A DNA stretch of 64,000 nt from an uncultured Prevotellaceae bacterium (GTDB lineage: Bacteria; Bacteroidota; Bacteroidia; Bacteroidales; Bacteroidaceae), in assembly GCA_902778255.1 (NCBI GenBank), contig CACYXD010000016.1, positions 5,144-69,143 of the forward strand. Reading direction: 5' to 3'. Made by a program: the position numbers and the translations under genes. Shown here piece by piece: positions 1 through 8,667 of the stretch. Below the pieces are notes generated by a model. It worked only from the letters and a program-made list of their open reading frames with translations, had not been told where the DNA came from and ran no database searches. How positions within the stretch are numbered: the stretch's first letter is position 1; each line of letters opens with the position of its first letter.

Positions 1-1
1 T

Positions 2-859
2 GTTTCTGCTGAAGGCGTTCTGCCACAAATCTGCATGATGACCTTCTTCGGTGGATTCCAGGCACCCCTTGTTGCAAAGATTGAAGGCATTTACAAGCAT
101 CAGATTCCTGTTGAAATTGCTCATACTTGGGACTTCACTAAGTGGAGTGAGGAGACTGTTGCTAACCTGAAGGCTGACGCTGCTGCAAGCAAGCTCGAAG
201 GTTGGAGCGATGTAGAGAAGAAGACTGACGCCGAAGCAGATGCTGATCCCGCTGAGGCTTCTAAGGACAACTGCTTCTGGGCTACAATTGCCGAGGGCGG
301 CGAGCTGAAGGCTAACGATGTAGTTATCGAAGAGCTCAAGGGCTTGCAGTTCGGTGCTACCTTCGCTGGCAACCGCTCACTGGCTATCGCTGTGAACTAT
401 GCTTCTACAAGTCTTGGTGAATATCATGGTGCTTCTTATCTCTGGTTGGGTGGCAAGAACTTCGAGTGCTTCACCATCCCCGCTGTTAAGGGTGGTACCA
501 CCATCAAGATGGGTGTTGAGTCACACAAGCCCGCTGAGGCTCGTGGCGTACAGCTGTTCGCAGGTGAGACTGAGTTGAAGGACGCTGACGACAATGCTGT
601 TGCTGCTCCTAAGACTTACACCGAGCAGTCATGGGTTGTTCCCGCAGGTGTTGCTTTCGACATCGTAGTGAAGAACACCAATGGTTGCCACATCTACTTC
701 ATCGACGCTGAGCAGGACGAGGCTACTCTGACAGCTATCAGCACCCTGAAGAGCAACGACCGTCTGAACGGCACTATCTACAACCTGAATGGTCAGAAGA
801 TGAACAAGGCTCAGCGTGGCCTCTACATCATCAATGGCAAAAAGGTCGTGATTAAGTAA
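2..859 (+). CDS. Secreted protein with short C-terminal sorting-like tail (5' end outside window)
   Basis: The reading frame is open to the left edge, so this is the C-terminal part of a longer gene; the first ATG in the window (position 35) is probably internal. I do not recognise the domain. The middle is rich in Ala, Asp, Glu and Lys, and the last 120 residues look like a beta-sandwich (alternating hydrophobic strands and many Gly). The last 25 residues (YNLNGQ, then RGLYIINGKKVVIK) match the core motifs of T9SS-type C-terminal signals, and the next gene has nearly the same tail. It is probably an extracellular or surface protein. A strong terminator follows. The coding assignment is firm; the function is unknown. 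Confidence 0.8.
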   Translation, partial: VSAEGVLPQICMMTFFGGFQAPLVAKIEGIYKHQIPVEIAHTWDFTKWSEETVANLKADAAASKLEGWSDVEKKTDAEADADPAEASKDNCFWATIAEGGELKANDVVIEELKGLQFGATFAGNRSLAIAVNYASTSLGEYHGASYLWLGGKNFECFTIPAVKGGTTIKMGVESHKPAEARGVQLFAGETELKDADDNAVAAPKTYTEQSWVVPAGVAFDIVVKNTNGCHIYFIDAEQDEATLTAISTLKSNDRLNGTIYNLNGQKMNKAQRGLYIINGKKVVIK

Positions 860-897
860 AGCCTAACACTAACCCCTCCCAAAAGGGAAGGGAATAT

Positions 898-935
898 AAA
901 GAGCCCTCACTGCAGAAATGCGGTGGGGGCTCTTT
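898..935 (+). terminator. Intrinsic terminator after the first gene
   Basis: A 17-bp stem (898-914 with 919-935, two G-U pairs) closes on a GAAA loop, and the right arm ends in a short T run. It separates the upstream secreted protein from the C10 protease promoter. Confidence 0.85.
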
Positions 936-998
936 CTTTATAGAACGTAATTTTTTCTCATTGTTCCCAATTGTTTTCCTTAATCAAAAAATTTTTAT

Positions 999-1006
999 TA
1001 CCTTTG
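999..1006 (+). promoter_or_regulatory. Bacteroidota promoter -7 element (C10 protease)
   Basis: TACCTTTG matches the TAnnTTTG consensus and lies 25 nt before the ATG at 1032. A TTG that could serve as the -33 element lies about 25 bp upstream. Confidence 0.75.
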
Positions 1007-1031
1007 CCGACAAATAAAAAACAACACGAAG

Positions 1032-3389
1032 ATGAAAAGATTTCTACCTATTCTTTTTCTGTTTGTCGCTTTCTCGGCAATGGCAGGAAACATATCACAA
1101 GAAGAGGCTTTGAAGAAGGCCCAGGCCTTTATAGCAAGCCGTAGCAACACCCAGCACAAGATGCGACTGGCTGCCAAGAGCACACAGGTCAACACGAAGC
1201 TGACCACCGCTGCTCAGGAGAGCTACTATGTGTTTAATGTGGGCGAGCGCAACGGCTACGTGGTGGTGAGCGGCGACGACCGCACACCCGCCATTCTGGG
1301 CTATGCCGACGAGGGCACATTTGATGCAGAGCGTATCCCAGAGAACATGAGAGCATGGCTGCAAGGCTATGCCGACCAGTTGGCCTACTTGGCCAGCCAC
1401 AAGAAGAGTGAAGTGTCCACACCCACTGACCACCCGGCTATCAGCCCGCTGATCAAGAGCACATGGAATCAGGATGAGCCCTACAACAACCTGTGTCCGC
1501 TGGATAAGGATGATAACAAAAGGAGTGTTACGGGTTGCGTAGCAGTGTCGATAGGCCAGATTATCAACTTCCATCAGTATCCTGCCAAGACCGCCAAGAC
1601 TATTCCTTCATATACCACATACACTAAAGGGATAAGCGTAGATGCCATACGCTCGACAACGATTGACTGGGACAACATGCTCAACAACTACAGAGGCAAT
1701 GAGACAACAGCTCAGAAGCAGGCTGTAGCTAACCTGCTGGCACTATGCGGTGCAGCGCTGCAGATGGACTACACCAGCGGAACGAGCTCAGCGATATCAA
1801 ACAATGTGCCCATAGCCCTGAAGGAATATTTCGACTACGATGATGCCACCCGTCTGATCTTCCGCGACGACTACCGTGCCTGCGACTGGGATAGCATCGT
1901 CTATAACGAACTGGCCAACAGGCGACCAATGTACTACAGTGGATCAACATCGGGCGGCGGACACGCCTTCATCGTTGACGGCTACGACAAGGATGGACTC
2001 TATCACGTGAACTGGGGATGGGGCGGCAGTAGCAACGGCTACTACCTCCTGTCGATCCTCGACCCAGACAGCAACAGCGGCATCGGTGCCAGTTCGAGCA
2101 CCGACGGCTACAGCTTCGGCCAGGACGCCGTCATCGGCATACAGCCCAACACTGGCGAGCCTTATCATCCGGAAGTGAAGATGACTATAGAAAGCATCTC
2201 CACCAACCAGACCACCGTGACTAAGACTGACGGTGTGTTCCCCATCACCTATACTGCCGAAGTGAGAAACTATATGGAGAACACCCATACCTTCACGCTG
2301 GGCGTGGGTGTCTATAATGAAAACAATGAACTGGTTTATTCCCAGATACAACGTGAAATAGAATTGAAAACCAGGTATGGCTTTTCTTCAATGCAACATA
2401 AATGTAATATACCCACCCTACCCGACGGCAACTATATCATCACCAGTATCAGCCGAGAGAAAGGCACCGACAAGTGGTACCAGGACAAGGGCGCCTACAA
2501 GTATTTCCTCACTGCCACCATCAAAGGTAACACCATAACACTTCAAAACCCAACGGTGGACCTGAGCGGCAGCATCACGACGGCAGGCAATATGGAGGCT
2601 AAAAGCATCATGACGGTGACAGCTACGATAAAGAACAACGGTTCCTTCTGCAACGAGACACTCTTCCTGCTGGTCAATGGCGAAAACATGGGAGGACGCT
2701 ACTTCGAGGCAGAGGCAGGAGAGACAAAGACACTGGAGATGGCTTTCTATCCGGAGACCGTTGGCAGTAACAACATCATCATTGCAAGAGAGTCACTAGT
2801 ATATATGGAAGACCAGCAGCAATGGGTTGAGCAATATATAGAGGTGGCCAGCACATCGGTCGATGTAAAGTCACCAAGCAGCTACTCACTGACGCTGAGC
2901 AACGCCAAGGTGGAGAATGCCACAAACAAGAAGATTAACGACAAGGTGGCACTTCTCTCGTTCACCGTCAAGAACAATGGCACAAAAGCATACAACGAGG
3001 ATATCTGCATCTATTCACTGCTCAAGAACCTTAATAATAGTTACTACAACCATGTCTTTACAAAGAATGAGCCTGTGATGCTGGCACCTCAAGAGAGCAA
3101 GCAGATGCAGGTGGAAATACCACTCCAGATTGACGGTACCTATTGGTTCGGCGTCGTGTACAAATCGGATGGTGAGTTCTATGACATCAACGACGGCAAA
3201 AGCCTGAGCCTCTTCCCCTATCAGGTGGTGGTGCCCAATGAGCCCGACCCCATAGAGCTAAGCATTCAGAAGACAGAAGCTGAAAAATTGAAGAATGGAC
3301 ATTCTTTCTTCAACCTCAATGGTCAGAAGGTGAACAAGCCTCAGCGCGGCCTCTACATCATCAATGGACGCAAGGTCGTGATTAAGTGA
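1032..3389 (+). CDS. C10 family cysteine protease (streptopain-like), secreted
   Basis: Predicted secreted endopeptidase of 785 aa. A signal peptide (KRFLPILFLFVAFSAMA) is followed by a Spi-type pro-domain (about residues 20-130) and a C10 peptidase domain. The catalytic Cys is C169 in VTGCVAVSIGQI and the His is H311 in GGGHAFIVDGY, followed by the family's NWGWGG motif near residue 330. The C-terminal half (about 370-750) looks like tandem Ig-like domains, and the protein ends in the NLNGQ/RGLYIINGRKVVIK tail. It is a single-gene unit with its own promoter and a hairpin downstream. The T9SS core encoded at 56-62 kb is a plausible export route. The peptidase family is firm; the pro-domain limits and export route are inferred. 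Confidence 0.93.
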   Translation: MKRFLPILFLFVAFSAMAGNISQEEALKKAQAFIASRSNTQHKMRLAAKSTQVNTKLTTAAQESYYVFNVGERNGYVVVSGDDRTPAILGYADEGTFDAERIPENMRAWLQGYADQLAYLASHKKSEVSTPTDHPAISPLIKSTWNQDEPYNNLCPLDKDDNKRSVTGCVAVSIGQIINFHQYPAKTAKTIPSYTTYTKGISVDAIRSTTIDWDNMLNNYRGNETTAQKQAVANLLALCGAALQMDYTSGTSSAISNNVPIALKEYFDYDDATRLIFRDDYRACDWDSIVYNELANRRPMYYSGSTSGGGHAFIVDGYDKDGLYHVNWGWGGSSNGYYLLSILDPDSNSGIGASSSTDGYSFGQDAVIGIQPNTGEPYHPEVKMTIESISTNQTTVTKTDGVFPITYTAEVRNYMENTHTFTLGVGVYNENNELVYSQIQREIELKTRYGFSSMQHKCNIPTLPDGNYIITSISREKGTDKWYQDKGAYKYFLTATIKGNTITLQNPTVDLSGSITTAGNMEAKSIMTVTATIKNNGSFCNETLFLLVNGENMGGRYFEAEAGETKTLEMAFYPETVGSNNIIIARESLVYMEDQQQWVEQYIEVASTSVDVKSPSSYSLTLSNAKVENATNKKINDKVALLSFTVKNNGTKAYNEDICIYSLLKNLNNSYYNHVFTKNEPVMLAPQESKQMQVEIPLQIDGTYWFGVVYKSDGEFYDINDGKSLSLFPYQVVVPNEPDPIELSIQKTEAEKLKNGHSFFNLNGQKVNKPQRGLYIINGRKVVIK

Positions 3390-3399
3390 GAATAAAGCA

Positions 3400-3435
3400 G
3401 AGCTCGCTCATGCTTTATCGAACATGAACGAGCTC
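3400..3435. terminator. Hairpin between convergent genes
   Basis: A 13-bp inverted repeat with one mismatch (3400-3412 with 3423-3435) lies between the protease stop and the end of the DUF58 gene. A second small hairpin (3436-3447) follows. It probably terminates in both directions. Confidence 0.6.
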
Positions 3436-3465
3436 GAGCTTTAGCTCAAGGTCGTTGTAAAATAA

Positions 3466-4773
3466 TCAGATTCGTTTCATTTCCAGATACTTGTTAATCA
3501 CGTCAACGGAGAGATTACGGGGCGTGGTTAACAAGCTTTGTATGCCATACTGTCGCAGGGTCTGCACGATGAGACGCTGTTCGTAGGCAAACTTCTCGGC
3601 TATGACATGCTGATAGACGGACTCGGTAGAGAGGTGAGAAGGGAGAGATGAGAGGTAAGAGGATAGCTCTTCATCTTCGAAAAAGACCACCAAGAGACGA
3701 TGGCGGAGGGCCAACTGTCGCAGATACTGCAACTGGCGGCGCATGGATGCCATCGACGTGAACGAGGTATAGAGAATCAACAGCGAGCGATGCGTCACGT
3801 GGCGCGACAGTCCAGCGAGAAGGGCGGAATAGTCAGTCTCGCCAAACTGCGTATGCTCGGCATAGAGGGCCTCCTGCAACTGCTGCATCTGACCCTGTTG
3901 GCGAGAGGCCTGCACAAACGTGCCAAACTGATCGCTGAAGGTGATGAGGCCTGCCTTGTCCTGCTTGTTGACAGCCACATACGACAGCACCAACGAGGCA
4001 TTGATGGCATAGTCGAGGAGCGTCATCTCCTCGAAGGCCTGCTGCATCATACGTCCCTTGTCGATGACGGAATAGACGGGTTGTGAGCGCTCCTCCTGAT
4101 AAACATTGACCATGAGCTGATGGCGGCGAGCTGTGGCACGCCAGTTGATGGTACGGTAGTCATCGCCAACGATATAGTCCTTTATCTGTTCGAAGTCGGT
4201 ATTGTTGCCTATACGGCGAATGCGCTTGATACCCATCTCCTTGAGGTTGTTGCTCATGGCAAGCAGCTCATACTGGCGCAACATCAGATACGACGGATAC
4301 ACTTTTACGCTCTGCGGTTCGCAACAGGTGAAGCGACGCTCTACCAAGCCCAGCAACGTGCTGGCAAACACACGCACCCGTCCGAAACTATACACGCCAC
4401 GCTCCGTAGGACGCAGCTGATAGGTAATGGTGGCCTCGCCCAGTCGTCGGACATCAGCCTTGAACAATATGTCACGGCGTTGGAAGATAGGAGGCACCTC
4501 GTCTATCACATCAGTATGGATGGCAAAGGGATAGTTGCTCTCGATACGGATACTCACGGGATTGTCGTCACCATTAGAGAAGCGAGGCGAGAGCGTACGA
4601 TAGGCCTGAATGCCTCGCCTACTCCACAATAGGATAAAGTCCATCACCACCAATGCTACCAACAGCCAAAAGAGGATGCGGCCGATGCTAAACAACGGCG
4701 GCACTGCATATCCCAAGGCAATGATCAGGATAACGGCAGACAACAGATAATAGAACCTATACCTTAAATACAC
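3466..4773 (-). CDS. DUF58 domain protein (MoxR partner)
   Basis: A 435-aa protein with two adjacent N-terminal membrane segments (about residues 8-50) followed by a cytoplasmic DUF58 region. The DUF58 signature is around GDDYRTINWRATARRHQLMV, and a von Willebrand A-like fold follows (YSVIDKGRMM...). DUF58 proteins occur next to MoxR AAA+ ATPases and are thought to be their clients or adaptors; the biochemical role is not established. This is the last gene of the minus-strand operon that starts near 9.66 kb. Residues about 370-381 are encoded by a degenerate 7-bp repeat (3631-3666) and form a Ser/Leu-rich stretch that may be an insertion. Confidence 0.88.
   Translation of the reverse strand: MYLRYRFYYLLSAVILIIALGYAVPPLFSIGRILFWLLVALVVMDFILLWSRRGIQAYRTLSPRFSNGDDNPVSIRIESNYPFAIHTDVIDEVPPIFQRRDILFKADVRRLGEATITYQLRPTERGVYSFGRVRVFASTLLGLVERRFTCCEPQSVKVYPSYLMLRQYELLAMSNNLKEMGIKRIRRIGNNTDFEQIKDYIVGDDYRTINWRATARRHQLMVNVYQEERSQPVYSVIDKGRMMQQAFEEMTLLDYAINASLVLSYVAVNKQDKAGLITFSDQFGTFVQASRQQGQMQQLQEALYAEHTQFGETDYSALLAGLSRHVTHRSLLILYTSFTSMASMRRQLQYLRQLALRHRLLVVFFEDEELSSYLSSLPSHLSTESVYQHVIAEKFAYEQRLIVQTLRQYGIQSLLTTPRNLSVDVINKYLEMKRI
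3631..3666. repeat. Degenerate 7-bp tandem repeat inside the DUF58 gene
   Basis: Five consecutive 7-mers of the form GAGRTGA (plus strand), encoding Leu/Ser/Pro/His-rich residues on the minus strand. Same repeat class as those at 7.0, 29.3, 39.0, 39.3, 39.8 and 53.1 kb. Confidence 0.65.
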
Positions 4774-4795
4774 TTATCGATATTAATCTGTTAAT

Positions 4796-4863
4796 ATGTT
4801 ACTGTGTCATTAAAACCTGTTATTATGTTACTGTGTCTTTAAAACATGTTACTGTGTCTTTAC
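4796..4863. repeat. Three copies of a 21-bp unit between the moxR and DUF58 genes
   Basis: Units start at 4796, 4825 and 4846, each reading ATGTTACTGTGTC followed by WTTAAAAC; the third is cut short. The last copy runs into the stop codon of the MoxR gene. This accounts for most of the 86-nt gap. Confidence 0.8.
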
Positions 4864-5825
4864 TTCGGCACTTCAACCTTTTCGACAAGCCGCTTGACAG
4901 CCTTGACTGGGGTGATTCCCTCCATCTCAGCCTCAGCAGTGAGAATCAGGCGATGCTGAAGGACACTGGGACAAACGAAGCGCACATCATCAGGCGTTAC
5001 GAAGTCGCGACCTTGCAACAGGGCGTATGCCTTCGAGGCCTGCAACAAGGCTACAGAGGCACGGGGCGAGGCACCAAGGAACACAGCCTTGCTCTGGCGC
5101 GTCTGCATCACAATAGCCGCGATATAACGCAACAGGGCAGGGTCAACAAAGACGCTGTCGAGCATCCCACGCAGTTCGATGAGCTGTTCCTTGGTGATGA
5201 CAGGCTCTATATTATCCAACGAGGTGAGACGCTGGTTGGCATGATGACGCTCCAAGATGGTCACCTCCTCGTCAAGTGAGGGATAGCCCATGGTGATCTT
5301 CATCATGAAACGGTCGGTCTGCGCCTCTGGCAGTTTATAGGTTCCTTCCTGCTCTACAGGATTCTGTGTAGCCAAGATGGTATAGAACTGTCCCAGGGGA
5401 TGTGTCAGTCCGTCGATGGTGACCTGACGTTCCTCCATCACTTCGAAAAGGGCTGCCTGCGTCTTGGCTGGTGCACGGTTGATCTCATCGACCAGCACGA
5501 TATCGGCAAATACAGGACCGGCATGGAAGTCGAAGTCGGAGGTCTTCATGTTAAACACGTTGGTGCCCAGCACATCCGACGGCATCAGGTCGGGCGTGAA
5601 CTGCACACGACTGAACTTCGCATCGATAAGCTTGGCCAGCAGGCGAGCCAAAAGCGTCTTTGCCACACCAGGCACACCTTCGAGCAGTACATGGCCGTTG
5701 GCCAGTACAGCGGTAAGCAACAGGTCGATATTTTCCTCCTGTCCAACGATGACTTGTGAGATTTGCTGGCGCAACAGCTCAATGCGCTCGGCAAACTGCG
5801 TGAGATCTATTCTTTCTTGTTCCAT
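4860..5825 (-). CDS. MoxR family AAA+ ATPase
   Basis: A 321-aa cytoplasmic ATPase. Walker A is GVPGVAKT (about residues 54-61), Walker B is IVLVDEINRAPAKTQAALFE with the MoxR-type sensor region after it, and the C-terminal lid has the usual winged-helix-like sequence. MoxR ATPases are thought to act as chaperones that assemble or activate partner proteins, often with DUF58 or VWA proteins; DUF58 lies directly downstream here. It starts 3 nt after the DUF4350 stop and is clearly cotranscribed. The family call is firm; the client is unknown. Confidence 0.95.
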   Translation of the reverse strand: MEQERIDLTQFAERIELLRQQISQVIVGQEENIDLLLTAVLANGHVLLEGVPGVAKTLLARLLAKLIDAKFSRVQFTPDLMPSDVLGTNVFNMKTSDFDFHAGPVFADIVLVDEINRAPAKTQAALFEVMEERQVTIDGLTHPLGQFYTILATQNPVEQEGTYKLPEAQTDRFMMKITMGYPSLDEEVTILERHHANQRLTSLDNIEPVITKEQLIELRGMLDSVFVDPALLRYIAAIVMQTRQSKAVFLGASPRASVALLQASKAYALLQGRDFVTPDDVRFVCPSVLQHRLILTAEAEMEGITPVKAVKRLVEKVEVPK

Positions 5826-5828
5826 AAA

Positions 5829-7013
5829 CTAGTTTTTTTGGATGCGATTCAGTTCGTTAATATAATATTTCAGAGTCTTATCAGGAATGACATAATTGCC
5901 ATAAGCATATTCACGTATTTCCTTGAGCAGTTCCTCGTCCTCAGCGGAGAGAGGAACATTATGTTGACGGATTTGCTCGGTGGCAAACGCCAATTTCTTT
6001 GCCAGCAGACTGGCATTGTCGTGCTGCTGCCAGTAAAGCGAACCTATGAGCTTCACGAACTCCAGGTTGCGATTCTGCGGTTTTTGTATGACAGGGATGA
6101 CACGCTGACGGCGGCGGGCCGTGAAGATGCAGAAGAGAAGGATGGCCAGTATTGTCAGATAGAGCGCCCAGCGCAGCGGCGGCTGCTGAAGGAATACATA
6201 GAACTGGCTCGATTCCGTCATGGCCGTAGCACTCATATAACTCTCCATACGGATGACAGGATGCGCCTTCAGACGGTTCATCAGTCGGCCCTGGACGATG
6301 TAGCCCCGTCCGCAGATAGTCATATAATTGGTGAAGAGCAGCGGAGAGGATACGAGGATCAGTTCACCCTTTCCTCGCTTGAACGACAAGGCCACAGGAA
6401 ATACCCGAGGCATATTCACACACTTTTCCTCATCAAATTCTATCTCAAAGAGTGAGAGCAGGAGTTCACATTCTACACTGTCGTTTTTTATCAGCGTATG
6501 CCCTATCAGTTGTCTATAGACAGATACATGCATCCGACGATCGGCATAGGCTTCATCCTTGATGGGCCATCCGAGATCTCTCTTCTCCATGTCCTTTCCT
6601 ACAATATCTTTCAAATTGAAGGTTTTCCCATATCTGTAATCGATGTCCAGTGTGTCGGTCCATTGATACAGGGCCGAGGTAGCCACCATCACGGTATGAC
6701 CATTTTCCGCCAACCGCAGCAGGTCGGCCATCTGTCCGTCGCTCATGGCCTCGGTAGTGACAACCAATAATGACTGCATCTGATTAAACACGCTGTCCTG
6801 TCGCATCTGTCGGATAGTCTTCTTGGACACGGTATAACCCTGAGGCATAGAGGCCTGCATCACGCTGTCAAAGAGCATACAGCCAAAAGGCTGTGCATCG
6901 GTATGACTGAACGTGGGTATCCACACGAACTTACGCGTCATGCGATACTCGATGGCGAAAACAACGCCAAGGAGCAACAGGATGCCTATGATGAACTTCG
7001 TGCGGTTAGTCAT
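5829..7013 (-). CDS. DUF4350 domain membrane protein
   Basis: I start this 394-aa protein at the ATG at 7013 (MTNRTKFIIG), 1 nt after the stop of the DUF4129 gene (TGAAATG). The frame is open further upstream but only overlaps that gene. One N-terminal membrane helix (FIIGILLLLGVVFAIEY) and one near residue 280 (LYLTILAILLFCIFTA) flank a Rossmann/flavodoxin-like extracytoplasmic region typical of DUF4350. The family is recurrent in MoxR/DUF58/DUF4129 operons of Bacteroidota and has no known reaction. Confidence 0.85.
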   Translation of the reverse strand: MTNRTKFIIGILLLLGVVFAIEYRMTRKFVWIPTFSHTDAQPFGCMLFDSVMQASMPQGYTVSKKTIRQMRQDSVFNQMQSLLVVTTEAMSDGQMADLLRLAENGHTVMVATSALYQWTDTLDIDYRYGKTFNLKDIVGKDMEKRDLGWPIKDEAYADRRMHVSVYRQLIGHTLIKNDSVECELLLSLFEIEFDEEKCVNMPRVFPVALSFKRGKGELILVSSPLLFTNYMTICGRGYIVQGRLMNRLKAHPVIRMESYMSATAMTESSQFYVFLQQPPLRWALYLTILAILLFCIFTARRRQRVIPVIQKPQNRNLEFVKLIGSLYWQQHDNASLLAKKLAFATEQIRQHNVPLSAEDEELLKEIREYAYGNYVIPDKTLKYYINELNRIQKN

Positions 7014-7014
7014 T

Positions 7015-7632
7015 TCATTGGGTGATGGGTGATGGTTGGTGGGTGATGGATGCTTGCAGCTCCTGCATCTCGTCGAAGAGTTCCTTGGTAGCTTCGAAGT
7101 TACCGTAGCGCACACGGATGAAATGGTGAGACATAGTGGTGAAGGCCAGATTATTGACCTGACGCATATACTGGATAGGAGTCTTTGAGGGCTGCCAGTC
7201 GATACGTCCTGCATTCTGCAGGTGCAACAGCGTCTGCAGATAGACCAATCGCACCGCCTGACGATAATCCTTTTCACGGAGGGCCTTAGCGATATTGACT
7301 TCGAAGTTGACACCATAGATGGTATCTTCCTGTACATCGTAATCCAATGCATCTTTCTTCTCGCCTCGCATAAAGAGCCTTGGACGCACACGCCAGTAGA
7401 GCCACGCTAGGAACAGCACAACCACCACACCCAGCCCAATTAGGATATAATTGGCCACATCATTGTCGAGCACGATCTCGAGATTGTCTTCCAGCCACTC
7501 GATGATGACACGACGCAACCACTCCAGCAGACTCTCGTCACCACCGACAAGCTCGCGGTCGTAGTCGTACTGAGAGTCAGACTGCAACGCTGTCAGGAGT
7601 TCAGAATCTAATTGAAGGGTATCTGCAGGCAT
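7015..7632 (-). CDS. DUF4129 domain membrane protein
   Basis: A 205-aa protein with an acidic N-terminal segment, one membrane helix (about residues 63-85, YILIGLGVVVVLFLAWLYW) and a C-terminal helical DUF4129 domain (about 105-190, EKDYRQAVRLVYLQTLLHLQ). The last dozen residues (ITHQPSPITQ) come from a 7-bp repeat and are probably not part of the conserved fold. It lies between the integral-membrane gene and the DUF4350 gene. DUF4129 is often fused to or adjacent to transglutaminase or MoxR systems; its function is unknown. Confidence 0.85.
   Translation of the reverse strand: MPADTLQLDSELLTALQSDSQYDYDRELVGGDESLLEWLRRVIIEWLEDNLEIVLDNDVANYILIGLGVVVVLFLAWLYWRVRPRLFMRGEKKDALDYDVQEDTIYGVNFEVNIAKALREKDYRQAVRLVYLQTLLHLQNAGRIDWQPSKTPIQYMRQVNNLAFTTMSHHFIRVRYGNFEATKELFDEMQELQASITHQPSPITQ
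7019..7053. repeat. 7-bp tandem repeat at the 3' end of the DUF4129 gene
   Basis: Five units of TGGGTGA or close variants (units 1, 2 and 4 are identical), encoding the C-terminal ITHQPSPITQ on the minus strand. Confidence 0.8.
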
Positions 7633-7654
7633 GAGCTGGGATTTTATCTGGTTT

Positions 7655-7688
7655 TACTAGTAGTACTAGTCATACTAGTTTCACTAGA
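7655..7688. repeat. 9-bp-period TACTAGT repeat between two genes
   Basis: TACTAGT or CACTAGA occurs at 7655, 7664, 7673 and 7682, exactly 9 bp apart. The repeat fills the 51-nt gap between the DUF4129 gene and the membrane protein gene. Confidence 0.8.
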
Positions 7689-8667
7689 AATTGTCGAATT
7701 CATCGAACTTTTCAATGCGCTTGGCAACACCTCTGCCATCGATTTTCTCGCTGGCATGACCATACTGGATGGTAACGCCCACATAGCTGAACACCATCGA
7801 CACCAAATAGCCCAGGCACATCAATATGCAGGTGAGATACTGAATAAACGAGTAAAGGAACGAATGGAAGAAAGGCTGATCCAAACCACTTTGCAAGGTA
7901 AAGACCATCTTGATCATCGACATGAGATACCAAGGCATCATTGTAAACGTCTGCAAAACACTTGAGAGGATGCCGACAACAAACATCACGGCAAAGACAC
8001 CTCCCCAGGTGGCAAAGCCAAGTCGTAAGCCTTTCTTGTATGCATCAATGACGCCAATCTCATCTTCCAACAAATATACGGGAGCCACCATATACATGGG
8101 GAATATCAACGCAATCATAGCGATATAAAAGACGACAAAGCATAAAACTATCATAGCTGTGCCGAACGCTTCGTTGACCAAGAAGGCAAAGAAAACGAGT
8201 CCAGCGAAGAGGATGCCGACAATCACTATCAAGGCAAGACCTACCAATCCCATGATAAAGCCACGCTTTAGGCAGAAGTAAAGATCGTCGCGGAAGTCAA
8301 TATAGAAGAGATCCTTCAGACGACTGGGCCTACGGTCATAGACGCGGATCATGGCAAAGACAAGACTCTGCAACAGAAGGGCGGCAAAGATGAACCCGAC
8401 GACGCTGCCAACAAACGACAGCAAAAACAACCAGAGATCAAGGTCTTCGAACGAGCCAGAATCCTCAATGGTAGTAATAAAGTTGAAGTAACCCTCAAAG
8501 AAATGGTTGAAGGGCAATGCCAGAACAATTGAGATTGGCAGCATCATGTACATGAAGTACTTCAGCATGGGGCGCCAGTTCTCACGCAGAAAATTAAACG
8601 TATCCGTCAACTTGTCCGAGAACGTACGGACACGATACAACTCAATCTTGGGCTTTTCTATTTGCAT
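7684..8667 (-). CDS. Multi-pass membrane protein of the MoxR operon
   Basis: A 327-aa integral membrane protein with about six hydrophobic helices and a soluble N-terminal 30 residues (IEKPKIELYRVRTFSDKL). I do not recognise a named family with confidence. The ATG at 8667 lies 26 nt inside the end of the SpoIIM-like gene, so the two are translationally coupled or the SpoIIM tail has been extended. Its place between SpoIIM-like and DUF4129 genes suggests it belongs to the same membrane complex. Confidence 0.85.
   Translation of the reverse strand: MQIEKPKIELYRVRTFSDKLTDTFNFLRENWRPMLKYFMYMMLPISIVLALPFNHFFEGYFNFITTIEDSGSFEDLDLWLFLLSFVGSVVGFIFAALLLQSLVFAMIRVYDRRPSRLKDLFYIDFRDDLYFCLKRGFIMGLVGLALIVIVGILFAGLVFFAFLVNEAFGTAMIVLCFVVFYIAMIALIFPMYMVAPVYLLEDEIGVIDAYKKGLRLGFATWGGVFAVMFVVGILSSVLQTFTMMPWYLMSMIKMVFTLQSGLDQPFFHSFLYSFIQYLTCILMCLGYLVSMVFSYVGVTIQYGHASEKIDGRGVAKRIEKFDEFDNF

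Noticed and set aside
7014-7391. N-terminal extension of the DUF4350 gene by 126 codons
   Set aside because: The extra part only overlaps the DUF4129 gene in another frame and is Cys/Arg-rich nonsense. The ATG at 7013 directly follows the upstream stop and begins with a membrane helix.
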